Shown in pieces: positions 53,352 through 62,655 of a stretch of 64,000 bases of DNA (position 1 is its first letter; each line of letters starts with the position of its first letter). Below the pieces are notes generated by a model. It worked only from the letters and a program-made list of their open reading frames with translations. It was not told the DNA's origin and did not search any database. Source of the stretch: Oenococcus sp. UCMA 16435 (GTDB lineage: Bacteria > Bacillota > Bacilli > Lactobacillales > Lactobacillaceae); assembly GCA_004010835.2 (NCBI GenBank), contig CP030868.2:558001-622000 (forward strand), read 5' to 3'. The translations under genes and the position numbers were made by a program.

Positions 53352-54721
53352 AAAATCAGAAGAGAGTTTTTTATCGATTAATTATTGTTTTGACAATTAC
53401 ACTTTTGTGTTTGATTCCAACCACTTCGTTAAGCGCAAAGCAGGCCTCTGCAGCCGACAATTCCAAAAGAATAAAAATTGTCTTTTGGCATGAGATGACC
53501 GGCCCGGCGCAAACCCAATTAAACGAATTTGTCAAACAATTCAATAAATCACAGAGCAAATATCAAGTCGTTTCCCAATTCGAAGGGACCTACGAAGAAG
53601 CCGTCCAAAAGATTTTAAACACGCATGGCAGCAGTACTTCGCCGGCTGTCTTCCAATCTGCCGATATTTCGGTTAGCCAGCTTTATCACAGCGGCTATAT
53701 TACCAAGGTTCAAAAATTTATTGATAAAGACAAAAGTTTTAATGTAAACAATATATCTTCGGTTGCCCGGGCTTTTTATAGTCAAAAGGGAGAATTATTG
53801 GGGATGCCCTTCAATACATCGCAACCAGTTCTTTACTACAATGCTTCTCTATTGAAAAAATACAACATCACTCCGCCACCACTGAATCCAAGCTATAGTG
53901 ATATTACCCGTGTGGCAAAACAGCTTTATCAAAGATCAGACAAAAAAGTTAAAGGAATGACAATGGAAGTTTACGGCTGGTTGTTTGATCAGCTAGTTGC
54001 GAATTCCGGAAACTACAGCGTCAATAATCAAAATGGTCGTCTGGCAACACCGACAAAAGCTTCTTTCATCAATTCCGGATCGCTTAAAGCAATGGAATGG
54101 ATTCAGGAAAACGTTAAAAGCGGCGACTTTATAAACTATGGTTCCGGCACAAACGCCGCCGCAAACGAAATGGCAGCCTTTCTATCCGGCAAATTAGGTA
54201 TATTTATGGAATCGTCAGCGGATATCGGTCAATTAACACTGGGCATGAAAAATCAAAAACTTGGCGTGACCTATTATCCCCATGCCGATGGCCAAAAGGC
54301 CAACGGTGTTGCGATTGGCGGTGCCGCTCTTTGGATCAGCAACGACAAAAGCGAAGAAGTCCAGCAAGGTGCCTGGAATTTCATCAAATACCTGGAAAGC
54401 GCCAAAAACCAGGCCACTTGGCAAAAAGCAACCGGCTATCTGGCTTTGAATAAGAACTCGAAAAAGACAAAAACTTTGAAAGATCTTTATAAGAAAAATC
54501 CAGCCCTGAAAGTTCCAAGCAAAAAATTAGCCAAGACCATTCCAAATAATTCCAATTCAGGAATTTTCGTCGAAGGAATTGTCCAGGAGCGAATCATTCT
54601 CGACACTGCCCTTGATCAAATATATAACGGCAGCAATATAAAAAGTTCTTTGACTCAGGCCGAAGAAGCAATGAACAGTTATATTAAAAATAATAATCGG
54701 GCCAATGGTTGGCGGTATTAA
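53348..54721 (+). CDS. ugpB: ABC transporter substrate-binding protein, UgpB type
   Basis: 457 residues, family SBP_bac_1: KRIKIVFWHEMTGPAQTQLNEFVKQFN start resembles the UgpB N terminus. Signal peptide to about residue 36 (ASA-AD). The only cysteine in it (LTITLLCLIP) does not fit a lipobox, so it is predicted to be secreted, not lipid-anchored. Overlaps ugpE by four bases. Confidence 0.9.
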   Translation: MKNQKRVFYRLIIVLTITLLCLIPTTSLSAKQASAADNSKRIKIVFWHEMTGPAQTQLNEFVKQFNKSQSKYQVVSQFEGTYEEAVQKILNTHGSSTSPAVFQSADISVSQLYHSGYITKVQKFIDKDKSFNVNNISSVARAFYSQKGELLGMPFNTSQPVLYYNASLLKKYNITPPPLNPSYSDITRVAKQLYQRSDKKVKGMTMEVYGWLFDQLVANSGNYSVNNQNGRLATPTKASFINSGSLKAMEWIQENVKSGDFINYGSGTNAAANEMAAFLSGKLGIFMESSADIGQLTLGMKNQKLGVTYYPHADGQKANGVAIGGAALWISNDKSEEVQQGAWNFIKYLESAKNQATWQKATGYLALNKNSKKTKTLKDLYKKNPALKVPSKKLAKTIPNNSNSGIFVEGIVQERIILDTALDQIYNGSNIKSSLTQAEEAMNSYIKNNNRANGWRY

Positions 54722-54745
54722 AATTGTCATTTTAGGAGTAAAGAA

Positions 54746-55432
54746 ATGTCATATCAAAAAACTTTAATTTTTGCTCATCGCGGAATTCCAGTCCGCCTTC
54801 CGGAAAATTCACTAGCAGGTTTTCAATACACAATCGACCATTCGGCCGACGGAATCGAATTCGATGTTCATTTAACCAAAGATCGAGTTCCGGTAGTCAT
54901 ACACGACGAAAGAGTCGACCGAACAACAGATGGAAATGGTTTTATTAAAGATTATCAGTTTGACGAACTTAAAAAGTTCGAATTAGCCAATGGACAAGCG
55001 ATTCCTTCTCTAAAAGGGTTTTTAAAATTAGTCGAGAACGAACCGATTAGACTGAACCTCGAGTTTAAGACCGATTTATTCCATTACGAAAATATCGAAG
55101 CAATTGTCATGGAGATGGTTAAAAAAACAAATCTTAAATATCCGGTAATTTATTCATCTTTTTATCTGAACTCTTTAAGAACCTGCTACCAAATAGATAA
55201 GGACGGTCAATATTGTTTCCTAACACCCAAATACGTCCACAATGCCCATCATTTTATGAAAGTCAACCACTTGGCCGGTTTGCACTTAAAACACTATCAA
55301 AAATTGGCCAATACAACCGAAAGAATATGGACAGTTGATGACCCGTTAGAAGAGAAAAAGTTGTTAAAAAAGCATGTTGCCGGCATTTTTACGAATAATT
55401 TTCAAAAAGCGGCCGAAATATTAAGCGAGTAA
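54746..55432 (+). CDS. ugpQ: Glycerophosphodiester phosphodiesterase, cytoplasmic
   Basis: 228 residues, GDPD TIM barrel without signal peptide: HRG motif (FAHRGIPVRLPENS), IEFDVHLTKD acids, VVIHDERVDRTTDGNG. Splits glycerophosphodiesters into glycerol-3-phosphate and alcohol after import by the ABC transporter upstream. AGGAG ribosome binding site. Confidence 0.93.
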   Translation: MSYQKTLIFAHRGIPVRLPENSLAGFQYTIDHSADGIEFDVHLTKDRVPVVIHDERVDRTTDGNGFIKDYQFDELKKFELANGQAIPSLKGFLKLVENEPIRLNLEFKTDLFHYENIEAIVMEMVKKTNLKYPVIYSSFYLNSLRTCYQIDKDGQYCFLTPKYVHNAHHFMKVNHLAGLHLKHYQKLANTTERIWTVDDPLEEKKLLKKHVAGIFTNNFQKAAEILSE

Positions 55433-55459
55433 ATAATTTTATTTAAGGGAGAAGGATTT

Positions 55460-56338
55460 ATGCAATTAATATCAAATGACAATGCTCCATTTAAAATATG
55501 TCAGTTAACCGATCTGCATCTTGATCCATATCCCTTTTCGATAACAGACCAACAAACTATATCAATGATCGAACAATTGTTGGAAAAAGAGCAGTTCGAT
55601 TTAATAATAATTACCGGAGATCTGATTTGGGGCAAAAAATATGCAAGTCTCGAAACAACTCTGAAATATCTTTATAGAATTTTCGATAAAACAAAGACTC
55701 CTCTCGCAATTACTTATGGCAACCACGATAACGAAGGAAGCTTTAGTCGCCGACAAATTCGCAGTTACGAGTCCCACATCAAATATCCAGCAAACAAGCA
55801 TCAACAATATCTTGTCAACGATCAAGAGAATTATACGTTGGAGATATTCGATGAAAAAAGCAAGCAAATATCTCATGTTATATATGTATGGGACAGCGGC
55901 GCCTATTCGAATAATGAAAAAGTCGGCCTTTATTCACCAATCGAAGTTGAACAAATAAGCTGGTTTAACAATCTCCCCTACGATAATCAAGTGCCAAGAA
56001 CTGATCTCGGATTTCTGCATATCCCAATCCCGGAGTATACTCAGGCACAAAATTTTATTCGCGACGGGCAAATTGGCGAGCCAATTGGTGCGCCAGAAAT
56101 CAATTCAGGGCTTTTTTACAGTCTGGTTAAAGATAATAATTTTAAAGCAATTTTTGCCGGCCACGATCACGACAACAATTTTGTTGCAAATTACAAAGGA
56201 ATTGACTTTGTTTATGGAAATATAAGCGGCTTTAATACCTACGGAAAAATAAAAAGAGGCTATAAAGAAATCAGTCTCTATAAAGATAGAGTTATTAGTA
56301 AAAACGTTTCTTTTGACAGCGTGTTAAATATCAACTAG
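55460..56338 (+). CDS. Calcineurin-like metallophosphoesterase
   Basis: 292 residues with all metal motifs: DLHLD, GDLIWG, GNHDNEG, HIP and GHDHDN. Cytoplasmic. Last gene of the ugp operon, so it may act on the same imported phosphodiesters or release phosphate; the substrate is not visible in the sequence. Confidence 0.9.
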   Translation: MQLISNDNAPFKICQLTDLHLDPYPFSITDQQTISMIEQLLEKEQFDLIIITGDLIWGKKYASLETTLKYLYRIFDKTKTPLAITYGNHDNEGSFSRRQIRSYESHIKYPANKHQQYLVNDQENYTLEIFDEKSKQISHVIYVWDSGAYSNNEKVGLYSPIEVEQISWFNNLPYDNQVPRTDLGFLHIPIPEYTQAQNFIRDGQIGEPIGAPEINSGLFYSLVKDNNFKAIFAGHDHDNNFVANYKGIDFVYGNISGFNTYGKIKRGYKEISLYKDRVISKNVSFDSVLNIN

Positions 56339-56361
56339 CAGTCAAAAAATTTTTAAAACAC

Positions 56362-56389
56362 AAAAACCGCCAGCAGTTTGGCGGTTTTT
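56362..56389. terminator. Bidirectional terminator
   Basis: AAAAACCGCCA gcagt TTGGCGGTTTTT between the convergent metallophosphoesterase and permease genes. Confidence 0.92.
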
Positions 56390-56439
56390 ATTTAAAATCT
56401 TATATAAAGACAATCTTTTATTCATTAATATTAAACAGG

Positions 56440-57684
56440 TTAAACAGGCGCTTTAGTCGTCTTGACATTGCTATTGAGTTCACTTGGTGTTTTCAAAAAA
56501 GGCGTCAGAATTGCTGATAGAATATAAAAACCTGCGTATATAAATAGAACTCCTTCAGCTCCCAACGGCTTGAAGAACAAGCCGGCAATTGCCGGCGCAA
56601 CGAAAGTCGAAAGTCCTGCGCCTAAATTAAGAATCGACATTGCTGCACCCTTATTTTCAGGCGAAAGTAGTGGAAACAAGGCTGAAAGCGGAACATAACC
56701 AGCCATTGTGACACCAGCAAGACACATTACGAAGGTCATTACATAAAAATTATGGCCTACGATCCGCGGAGTAAAGTAAATTGCAACTAATACAAAAGCA
56801 TAAGCAACTCCACCAACCCATTGAATTGTATTTCTCCAACCGATATGATCACCAACGTATCCAAAAAACAAATTAGCGAAGATAGCCACCGTGAAAACAA
56901 GAGACCACATATGCAACCATTCTGTTGTTGAATAACCAAAAGTAGCTAAATAAATTGGTAGAAAAACCGCCAACCCGTATTGAGCCAGTCCGTTGATTGT
57001 TTTTACAACCAACCCAACTGAAACACGAGCATTTTTTAAGATTGTAACAGCTTTAAGAAGTTCATGAATTGAAAAATCATGTATTTCCTTTTGAGGAACC
57101 TTATCACGATTAAAAACAACCCCGATGAGAGTTCCAAACAAAACAAAGGCTGTTCCAGTCCAAAGAATCGCAATATGTCCAATTATTGGGATAAAGACAG
57201 CAGAATAATAAGGTCCAATAACACTCAGCCCCAATGAAAACATGAACCAGAACCAACCAACCGCAGCCCCTCTTTGATCAACGGGAGCTGTATAGTTAAT
57301 CCAAGTAAGAAAAGAATAAGCAAAGAGTGGATAACCAAAACCTCTGATGGCATAAAATATTTCCATCACAGGCCAATTCAATTGTGGTACTCCGAAACCA
57401 ACAAAACCGATACTGCCAATAAAAAAGGCCGCGGCAGCACCCAACATTACCCTTCTTGGTCCTAGTGTTTGGACCAAAATTCCAGATAACCAAGCCGCAA
57501 TTGCAACGGTAACACCATAAAGCGTTAACAGAAATGATGTACTACTTACACTCACGCCTCGTGAAACCAAGTAAGGAGAAATCCATCCCTGTTCGACACC
57601 ATCACCAATCATAAATAAAGTGAGCCCGACGTAACCCCAAAAAAGGTTTGCGGGTAATTCAATTTTATCCAATATTTTTTTCAT
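56440..57684 (-). CDS. csbX: MFS permease of the RbtT/DalT/CsbX type
   Basis: 414 residues, 12 membrane segments. The N terminus, LFMIGDGVEQGWISPYLV, and YAIRGFGYPLFAYSFLTW are typical of the CsbX/ribitol-arabinitol permease group, so a polyol or related sugar is the probable substrate. Forms an operon with the TIM-barrel isomerase (18 bases apart). Confidence 0.88.
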   Translation of the reverse strand: MKKILDKIELPANLFWGYVGLTLFMIGDGVEQGWISPYLVSRGVSVSSTSFLLTLYGVTVAIAAWLSGILVQTLGPRRVMLGAAAAFFIGSIGFVGFGVPQLNWPVMEIFYAIRGFGYPLFAYSFLTWINYTAPVDQRGAAVGWFWFMFSLGLSVIGPYYSAVFIPIIGHIAILWTGTAFVLFGTLIGVVFNRDKVPQKEIHDFSIHELLKAVTILKNARVSVGLVVKTINGLAQYGLAVFLPIYLATFGYSTTEWLHMWSLVFTVAIFANLFFGYVGDHIGWRNTIQWVGGVAYAFVLVAIYFTPRIVGHNFYVMTFVMCLAGVTMAGYVPLSALFPLLSPENKGAAMSILNLGAGLSTFVAPAIAGLFFKPLGAEGVLFIYAGFYILSAILTPFLKTPSELNSNVKTTKAPV

Positions 57685-57702
57685 GAATACAGTAGCTCCT
57701 AA

Positions 57703-58671
57703 TTAGTTATGGCTCATATCATGATTATTTAATAAATTTAATAACAACTTTCGTTGTACGCTCAAGCCGTCTTGACTGTTAATCAATGAATCAATTTCAT
57801 CAAGACCGAGATCATCGATAAAGTTGCTAAGGCGTTTATACATTTCAACATTTTGTTGGCATTCCTTAATAGGATTCTCACGAATTGGAAAAGTATCGAA
57901 ATAATTAACTTCATCATAGTGATACTTTTTTGCGTAATAGATAAACTCAAGCGTTTCCAATAAGTGGACAGTGCCAAGCATCAAACCATCGTCGGTATTC
58001 CCCTGGCCATCATTCAAGTGAAAACCTAGTAAGCGGTGTTTACGAGCAGCCAGCGCTAGGGAATATGCTGGATTTTCCCTTTTCATTAACATGTGACAAA
58101 AATCCAAGGTCACACCTAAATTCTTCGCCCCAACTTCGTCTTCCAGCAACAAAGTCGAACTAATTCCTTCAATTAAGGAAAAGGTTCTTGGTTCATAAGG
58201 TTTGTATTCAAAACTAATTTTATTATCCGGATAAGCCGTTGTGACCCGCTTTAAAGCATCAACCGTTTTGTCCCAGGCATCGTTGTAATTAATTTGGAAG
58301 GGATAGTCAAAACCATCATTAGCTGTCCAAATAGTGGTAACTGAACCGCCCAATTGTCTGCAGACATCAACGGCATCCTTGGTCATTTGAATTGCCTTTT
58401 GCCTTATTTTTTCATCGGGATTAGTAAACTCACCATTTTCAAAGATATGTTCGTATCGCAATGCAACTCCACTAACTTTTAAGCCAGCATTTTTGACAGC
58501 ATCTTTTATTTTTGGTATCGTGCTTCCCTCGAATGCTTGAGGAAAATTTAATTCAATATCCGTGATTCCGTCAATTTGCGATATTAAATTAATTACGTTA
58601 ATCGTACTTAAATTTTGATCCTTATAATAAGGACTCTGTTTAAACGAATTAATTCTCGTTGCGTACTTCAT
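57703..58671 (-). CDS. Xylose isomerase-like TIM-barrel sugar isomerase/epimerase
   Basis: 322 residues. Metal-binding residues of the AP-endonuclease-2/xylose isomerase-like fold: SFEYKPYEPR (Glu), LGVTLDFCHML (Asp, His), LGFHLNDGQGN (His, Asp) and VNYFDTFP. Probably acts on the sugar brought in by CsbX, for example keto-sugar isomerisation. AAAGG ribosome binding site. Confidence 0.85.
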   Translation of the reverse strand: MKYATRINSFKQSPYYKDQNLSTINVINLISQIDGITDIELNFPQAFEGSTIPKIKDAVKNAGLKVSGVALRYEHIFENGEFTNPDEKIRQKAIQMTKDAVDVCRQLGGSVTTIWTANDGFDYPFQINYNDAWDKTVDALKRVTTAYPDNKISFEYKPYEPRTFSLIEGISSTLLLEDEVGAKNLGVTLDFCHMLMKRENPAYSLALAARKHRLLGFHLNDGQGNTDDGLMLGTVHLLETLEFIYYAKKYHYDEVNYFDTFPIRENPIKECQQNVEMYKRLSNFIDDLGLDEIDSLINSQDGLSVQRKLLLNLLNNHDMSHN

Positions 58672-58707
58672 TTAATTCCCTAACCTTTCTTAAAACCAGC
58701 ATATAAA

Positions 58708-58721
58708 CAGCCGGCCGGCTG
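58708..58721. promoter_or_regulatory. GC-rich palindrome in the divergent control region
   Basis: CAGCCGGCCGGCTG, perfect 14-bp palindrome in AT-rich surroundings, flanked by CTAACCT and AGGTTAG arms. Sits 36 bases before the TIM-barrel gene; likely a repressor operator or RNA hairpin. Confidence 0.5.
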
Positions 58722-58844
58722 CCAACACTCAGGTTAGATTATTCAATTTTAAGCGTCAACGAAAATAAAAAAATGACATTGAAAGTGGCGTTAAACCAGT
58801 ATTTACCGCGTCTTTTTTTTACTTTTATAAAATTATAGATAAAA

Positions 58845-58858
58845 TGTAAACGATTTTT
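58845..58858. promoter_or_regulatory. Weak cre-like site before rpiR
   Basis: TGTAAACGATTTTT fits the first half of the cre consensus well, the second half poorly. Confidence 0.25.
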
Positions 58859-58909
58859 ATAAAACTATGCTAGTTTGAAATTATGGTTAATTAGGAGTTA
58901 ATTTGGCTT

Positions 58910-59815
58910 ATGACTGAACCACTATCCGGAAGAGAAATCATACTGTATGCAAGGAGTATCGCTCCTTCTTTAAGCAATAAGGAAAAACTAATTGCTGATT
59001 TTATTGGCAATAATTATTCCCAAATTCCAGAATTATCAATTAATAATATTGCCGATAATTTGGAGGTCAGTAATGCTTCAATTACGAAAGTATGCAAAAA
59101 AATAAAATGTAGCGGTTTTTTTGAATTGAAGAAAAAAATCAAAGAATACCTTGAGGACAGCAGCCTACCATCATGGGACAGCACAGTAGAAAATGAATTT
59201 AAATTTGGTGACGATAACAGTACAATCACACAAAAAGTCTTCGCTCACGTTATTATTGCCCTACAGGATACACTGGAAGGTTTAGATAAAAACGTAATTA
59301 ATTCAGTTTCAAACATCCTAATTAATCTTCCAACGGATAATAAAGTTTTTTTGTTTGGACAAGGAGGATCCGGAATTTTATGTTCCGATTTCCAACATAA
59401 ATTATTGAAAATTGGAATTACTGCTGTTTTTCATCAAGACGCTAATATGCAATTGATGAGCGCTTCTTTAGCAAAAAAAGGAGATGTTGCAATTGGTATT
59501 TCTCATTTCGGCACAACAAAGGATGTTATCCAGTGTTTGGGGCTCGTTCGCTTTTATGGAGGAACATCTATCTGCATTACCAATCATGCAATCAGCCCCG
59601 CCGCGGATATTTCAAACTATACACTGCATTCATCTGCACGAAATTCTCCATTGATTGGAGAAAATGCAGCTGCCCGAGTTTCTCAATTAACAATCATGGA
59701 TGTACTTTACAGTATTTTGGTAGTTCAGCACGGCGGCATTTTCCTAAAAAATTTGGAAAGAACAAGAAGTTCTGTCGATTCTCACAGAACAAATAACGGA
59801 GGCAAAAAATGCTAA
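58910..59815 (+). CDS. RpiR-family transcriptional regulator
   Basis: 301 residues. N-terminal helix-turn-helix (LSINNIADNLEVSNASITKVCKKI, about 40-65) and SIS sugar-phosphate binding domain (LFGQGGSGILCSDFQHKL). TTAGGAG ribosome binding site. Overlaps ribokinase by 7 bases; faces the csbX operon, so both are likely targets. Confidence 0.92.
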   Translation: MTEPLSGREIILYARSIAPSLSNKEKLIADFIGNNYSQIPELSINNIADNLEVSNASITKVCKKIKCSGFFELKKKIKEYLEDSSLPSWDSTVENEFKFGDDNSTITQKVFAHVIIALQDTLEGLDKNVINSVSNILINLPTDNKVFLFGQGGSGILCSDFQHKLLKIGITAVFHQDANMQLMSASLAKKGDVAIGISHFGTTKDVIQCLGLVRFYGGTSICITNHAISPAADISNYTLHSSARNSPLIGENAAARVSQLTIMDVLYSILVVQHGGIFLKNLERTRSSVDSHRTNNGGKKC

Positions 59816-60735
59816 CTGATTCAAAAGTTGTGGTAATTGGAAGTTTGAATTACGATATCATTGTCAAACAACAACGTATGCCGGCTAAGGGCGAAACAGT
59901 GCAAGGCGATGATGTCATTCAGGGTCCCGGGGGAAAAGGTGCTAATCAAGCTGCAAGTTCGGCTCTCTTAGGAATCAATACTTATATGGTTGGGAAAGTC
60001 GGTGACGATCGTTTTGGCCAGGCTTTAACCGGTTCCCTGAAGGCTTTTGGAGTTAATGTTGATCACGTTTTGAAGCATAAAATTACCGGTCTAGGTTTAG
60101 TCCATAGCATGCCGGATGGCGATTATTACAGCACTGTAATTAAAGGTTCCAACGGATCAGTATTAAAGGAAGATGTTGACAAGGTTTCAGAGTTAACAAA
60201 AAATGCCGATTTCCTTGTTTTGCAAGATGAAATTCCCGCTGAAACAAGTGATTATGCGATCAAAAAATTTTCCATCGAACCAGTATCGATTATTTTGAAT
60301 AATGCTCCAGCACGAAGAGTTTCCAAAGAAATATTAGCAAAAGTCGATTGGTTAATAGTGAACGAAATAGAAGCGCAAATAATGGCTGATATAAAAATCG
60401 ATTCACGCGAAAAAGCCTTCGAAGCATCCGACAAACTTCTAAAAATGGTTAAAAGCGGCGTCGTAATTACTTTAGGTGAACACGGATCCATTGCCAAGAC
60501 GAAGAATGAAAAAGTCTTTATTCCCGCCAAAAAAAATATTCATGCTATCGACACAACCGGTGCCGGAGATTCATTCATCGGTGGACTAATATCAGCTTTT
60601 GAACAAAAAATGAATTTAAAAGACAGCATGCGATTTGCAACAGAAGTAAGTGCAATCACAGTAACAAAAAATGGTGGCCAAGCATCCTTCCCGACCCTAA
60701 AAGAAATCCAAAAATCTTTTTCAAAAGCAAAATAA
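59809..60735 (+). CDS. rbsK: PfkB-family kinase, ribokinase-like
   Basis: 308 residues. GPGGKGANQA substrate loop and DTTGAGDSFIGG catalytic motif with anion hole; VIGSLNYDI start. Phosphorylates ribose or a similar sugar released in the neighbouring pathways. Confidence 0.9.
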   Translation: MLTDSKVVVIGSLNYDIIVKQQRMPAKGETVQGDDVIQGPGGKGANQAASSALLGINTYMVGKVGDDRFGQALTGSLKAFGVNVDHVLKHKITGLGLVHSMPDGDYYSTVIKGSNGSVLKEDVDKVSELTKNADFLVLQDEIPAETSDYAIKKFSIEPVSIILNNAPARRVSKEILAKVDWLIVNEIEAQIMADIKIDSREKAFEASDKLLKMVKSGVVITLGEHGSIAKTKNEKVFIPAKKNIHAIDTTGAGDSFIGGLISAFEQKMNLKDSMRFATEVSAITVTKNGGQASFPTLKEIQKSFSKAK

Positions 60736-60741
60736 ATTAAT

Positions 60742-60770
60742 AAAAAGCAATCAGCATGATTGCTTTTTAT
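60742..60770 (+). terminator. Terminator after the kinase gene
   Basis: AAAAAGCAATCA gc ATGATTGCTTTTT with T-run; isolates the rpiR-kinase unit from the GntR unit. Confidence 0.9.
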
Positions 60771-60802
60771 TAAGCAAAAAAATAATATTCTGACCTAAAT
60801 TA

Positions 60803-60816
60803 TGTAAGCGCTTGCA
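60803..60816. promoter_or_regulatory. cre site (CcpA), perfect match
   Basis: TGTAAGCGCTTGCA fits TGWAARCGYTWNCA at all positions; overlaps the -35 box of the GntR operon. Confidence 0.8.
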
Positions 60817-60840
60817 AATATGACTATAAAGATTTACTAT
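60812..60840 (+). promoter_or_regulatory. Promoter of the GntR operon
   Basis: TTGCAA, 17 nt, TACTAT. Covered by the cre site at -35 and followed at +1 by an 18-bp palindrome. Confidence 0.7.
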
Positions 60841-60841
60841 C

Positions 60842-60859
60842 TACTTGAGTACTCAAGTA
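60842..60859. promoter_or_regulatory. 18-bp palindromic operator
   Basis: TACTTGAGTACTCAAGTA, a perfect palindrome directly behind the -10 box; most likely the GntR operator for autoregulation. Confidence 0.75.
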
Positions 60860-60878
60860 CTCAACTTAGGAATTATCT

Positions 60879-61571
60879 ATGGGAATTTATAACGGAAATA
60901 AAAATTCAAGAAAACAGATTGTCTCCAGTATTCAAATGGACATTATCAAAAACAGAAAAATCGGAGAAAAATTACCATCAGAAACTGAATATGCAAATCT
61001 TTTCGGAACTGCCAGATCAACAATTCAAAAAGCCTTAAGAGATTTAGAGACCATGCAGTTAATCAAAAGGATTCAAGGAAAAGGATCATTTGTAATATTT
61101 AAGCATCCAAAAATAGAGATGTTTAATTTCAAGGGATTCTCAGAGTATGCACACCAAATTGGGGCTATTCCGATAACTAAATTAATTGAAAAAAAGAAAA
61201 TTAGTGATGGCCATAAAATGGTCCTGAGACGTTTGCGTAGTATCAAAATCAGCGAAGAAATAACTCCTCTAACACTGGACCAATCTATTTTGAGTTTGGA
61301 TGATTTTCCGGGACTAGATCAATATGATTTTGAAAAGAATTCTTTATATGACATTCTAAGGACTGAATATGAAACTAATCCAGCGATAGCTAATCTCGAA
61401 GTAGCACCATTTATTCCAAAAAAAGAAATTAGTAATTTGCTGGCAGTTTCTCAAAAAATCCCTTTGCTAAAAGTGAATGGTTTTGTGTATAATTCTAGTT
61501 CCGAAATCATGGAAGAAGTTAACATAATCTACAGTGATCAGACACGTTTCAAATTCACTCTTGGAATTTAG
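60879..61571 (+). CDS. GntR-family regulator, HutC/UTRA subfamily
   Basis: 230 residues. N-terminal winged helix (PSETEYANLFGTARSTIQKALRDLETM, about 29-55, then IKRIQGKGSFV wing) and C-terminal UTRA effector domain. AGGA is 7 bases before ATG 60879. First gene before the ADP-ribosylglycohydrolase and NCS1 genes, which it probably controls. Confidence 0.92.
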   Translation: MGIYNGNKNSRKQIVSSIQMDIIKNRKIGEKLPSETEYANLFGTARSTIQKALRDLETMQLIKRIQGKGSFVIFKHPKIEMFNFKGFSEYAHQIGAIPITKLIEKKKISDGHKMVLRRLRSIKISEEITPLTLDQSILSLDDFPGLDQYDFEKNSLYDILRTEYETNPAIANLEVAPFIPKKEISNLLAVSQKIPLLKVNGFVYNSSSEIMEEVNIIYSDQTRFKFTLGI

Positions 61572-61580
61572 GAGAAATCA

Positions 61581-62579
61581 ATGAGAGATAAAGACAAAAT
61601 TTTAGGAACACTTTATGGCCAAGCAATTGGTGACGCAATGGGAATGCCCTCTGAATTATGGCCTATTCAAAAAATTAGAGAAAAATTCAATGGAAAAATC
61701 ACTGATTTTATGGATGGAACAAAGGACAACGACATTGCATTAAACTTCAGCAGAGGCCAATACACCGATGATACGAACCAAGCCTTTGCAATTCTTGACG
61801 CCTTAATTGAAACAAATTGGGAACCCAAACAAGAAGTTTTGGTTAAACACATCATGAAATGGGCCAATGAAGTAGGGGCTTGGAAAAATAATATCCTTGG
61901 CCCAAGCAGCAAGGCCGCTCTTACTTTAATTAAAGAAGGAAAAGATCCAACCGAAGTTACTAAAAAAGCACTAACGAACGGAGCCGGAATGAGAATAGCT
62001 CCAATAGGGTCCCTTTTCGAAACAAATCAAATTGATGATTTGGTTAAGATGGTGTATCAAGTCACAAAAATAACTCATTCAAGCGATGTCTCAATAAGTG
62101 GAGCCAACATGATTGCCGGTGCAGTAACGGCCGGAATCGCAAATTACTCATGGAACGATATCATTGATTATGCGATTAAAGCAAATAATTTGGGCTTAAA
62201 ACTCGGATCGCCCACTTGGGCTGCTAAAAACAAAAATCGTCTAGAAATAGGGATCGATATAGCAGACAAGTACGTCAACGATGAAGACGAATTCAGCAAG
62301 CAAATATATGAAACTCTAGGAACCGGAACCATGATTTCAGAGAGTATTCCAGCAGCTGTTTCGATGGCCTATTATGCAAAAGATGTTGAGAAATGCGCAA
62401 TTCTATGTTCGAACCTCGGTGGAGATACAGACACAATCGGAGCAATGGCTACAGCAATTTGTGGTGCTAAGAACGGAGCATCAAACATTCCAATTGAGTG
62501 GAAACAGCTGATAGATCAAGAAAATCCGCAACACAATATCGATAAACTCAGTGATAAAATCATGTCATTTAAAAACTAG
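61581..62579 (+). CDS. ADP-ribosylglycohydrolase (DraG/ARH) family enzyme
   Basis: 332 residues with both di-metal sites: GQYTDDTN (about 53-60) and NLGGDTDTIGAMA (about 277-289). The family hydrolyses N- or O-glycosidic ribose bonds, classically ADP-ribosyl protein links. Context (GntR, NCS1 nucleobase/nucleoside permease, ribokinase) suggests a small ribosylated molecule as substrate here rather than a protein. AGGAGAAATCA before ATG. Confidence 0.88.
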   Translation: MRDKDKILGTLYGQAIGDAMGMPSELWPIQKIREKFNGKITDFMDGTKDNDIALNFSRGQYTDDTNQAFAILDALIETNWEPKQEVLVKHIMKWANEVGAWKNNILGPSSKAALTLIKEGKDPTEVTKKALTNGAGMRIAPIGSLFETNQIDDLVKMVYQVTKITHSSDVSISGANMIAGAVTAGIANYSWNDIIDYAIKANNLGLKLGSPTWAAKNKNRLEIGIDIADKYVNDEDEFSKQIYETLGTGTMISESIPAAVSMAYYAKDVEKCAILCSNLGGDTDTIGAMATAICGAKNGASNIPIEWKQLIDQENPQHNIDKLSDKIMSFKN

Positions 62580-62655
62580 AAAAAATATTTTTATGAATAT
62601 CAAATCAAGAATTTTTTAAGTTATTTTTATAGATTCCAAAAAAGGGGTTAAAAAA

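Noticed and set aside
62580..62655. Purine or other riboswitch before the NCS1 gene
   Set aside because: The 76-base gap is AT-rich without conserved aptamer motifs.
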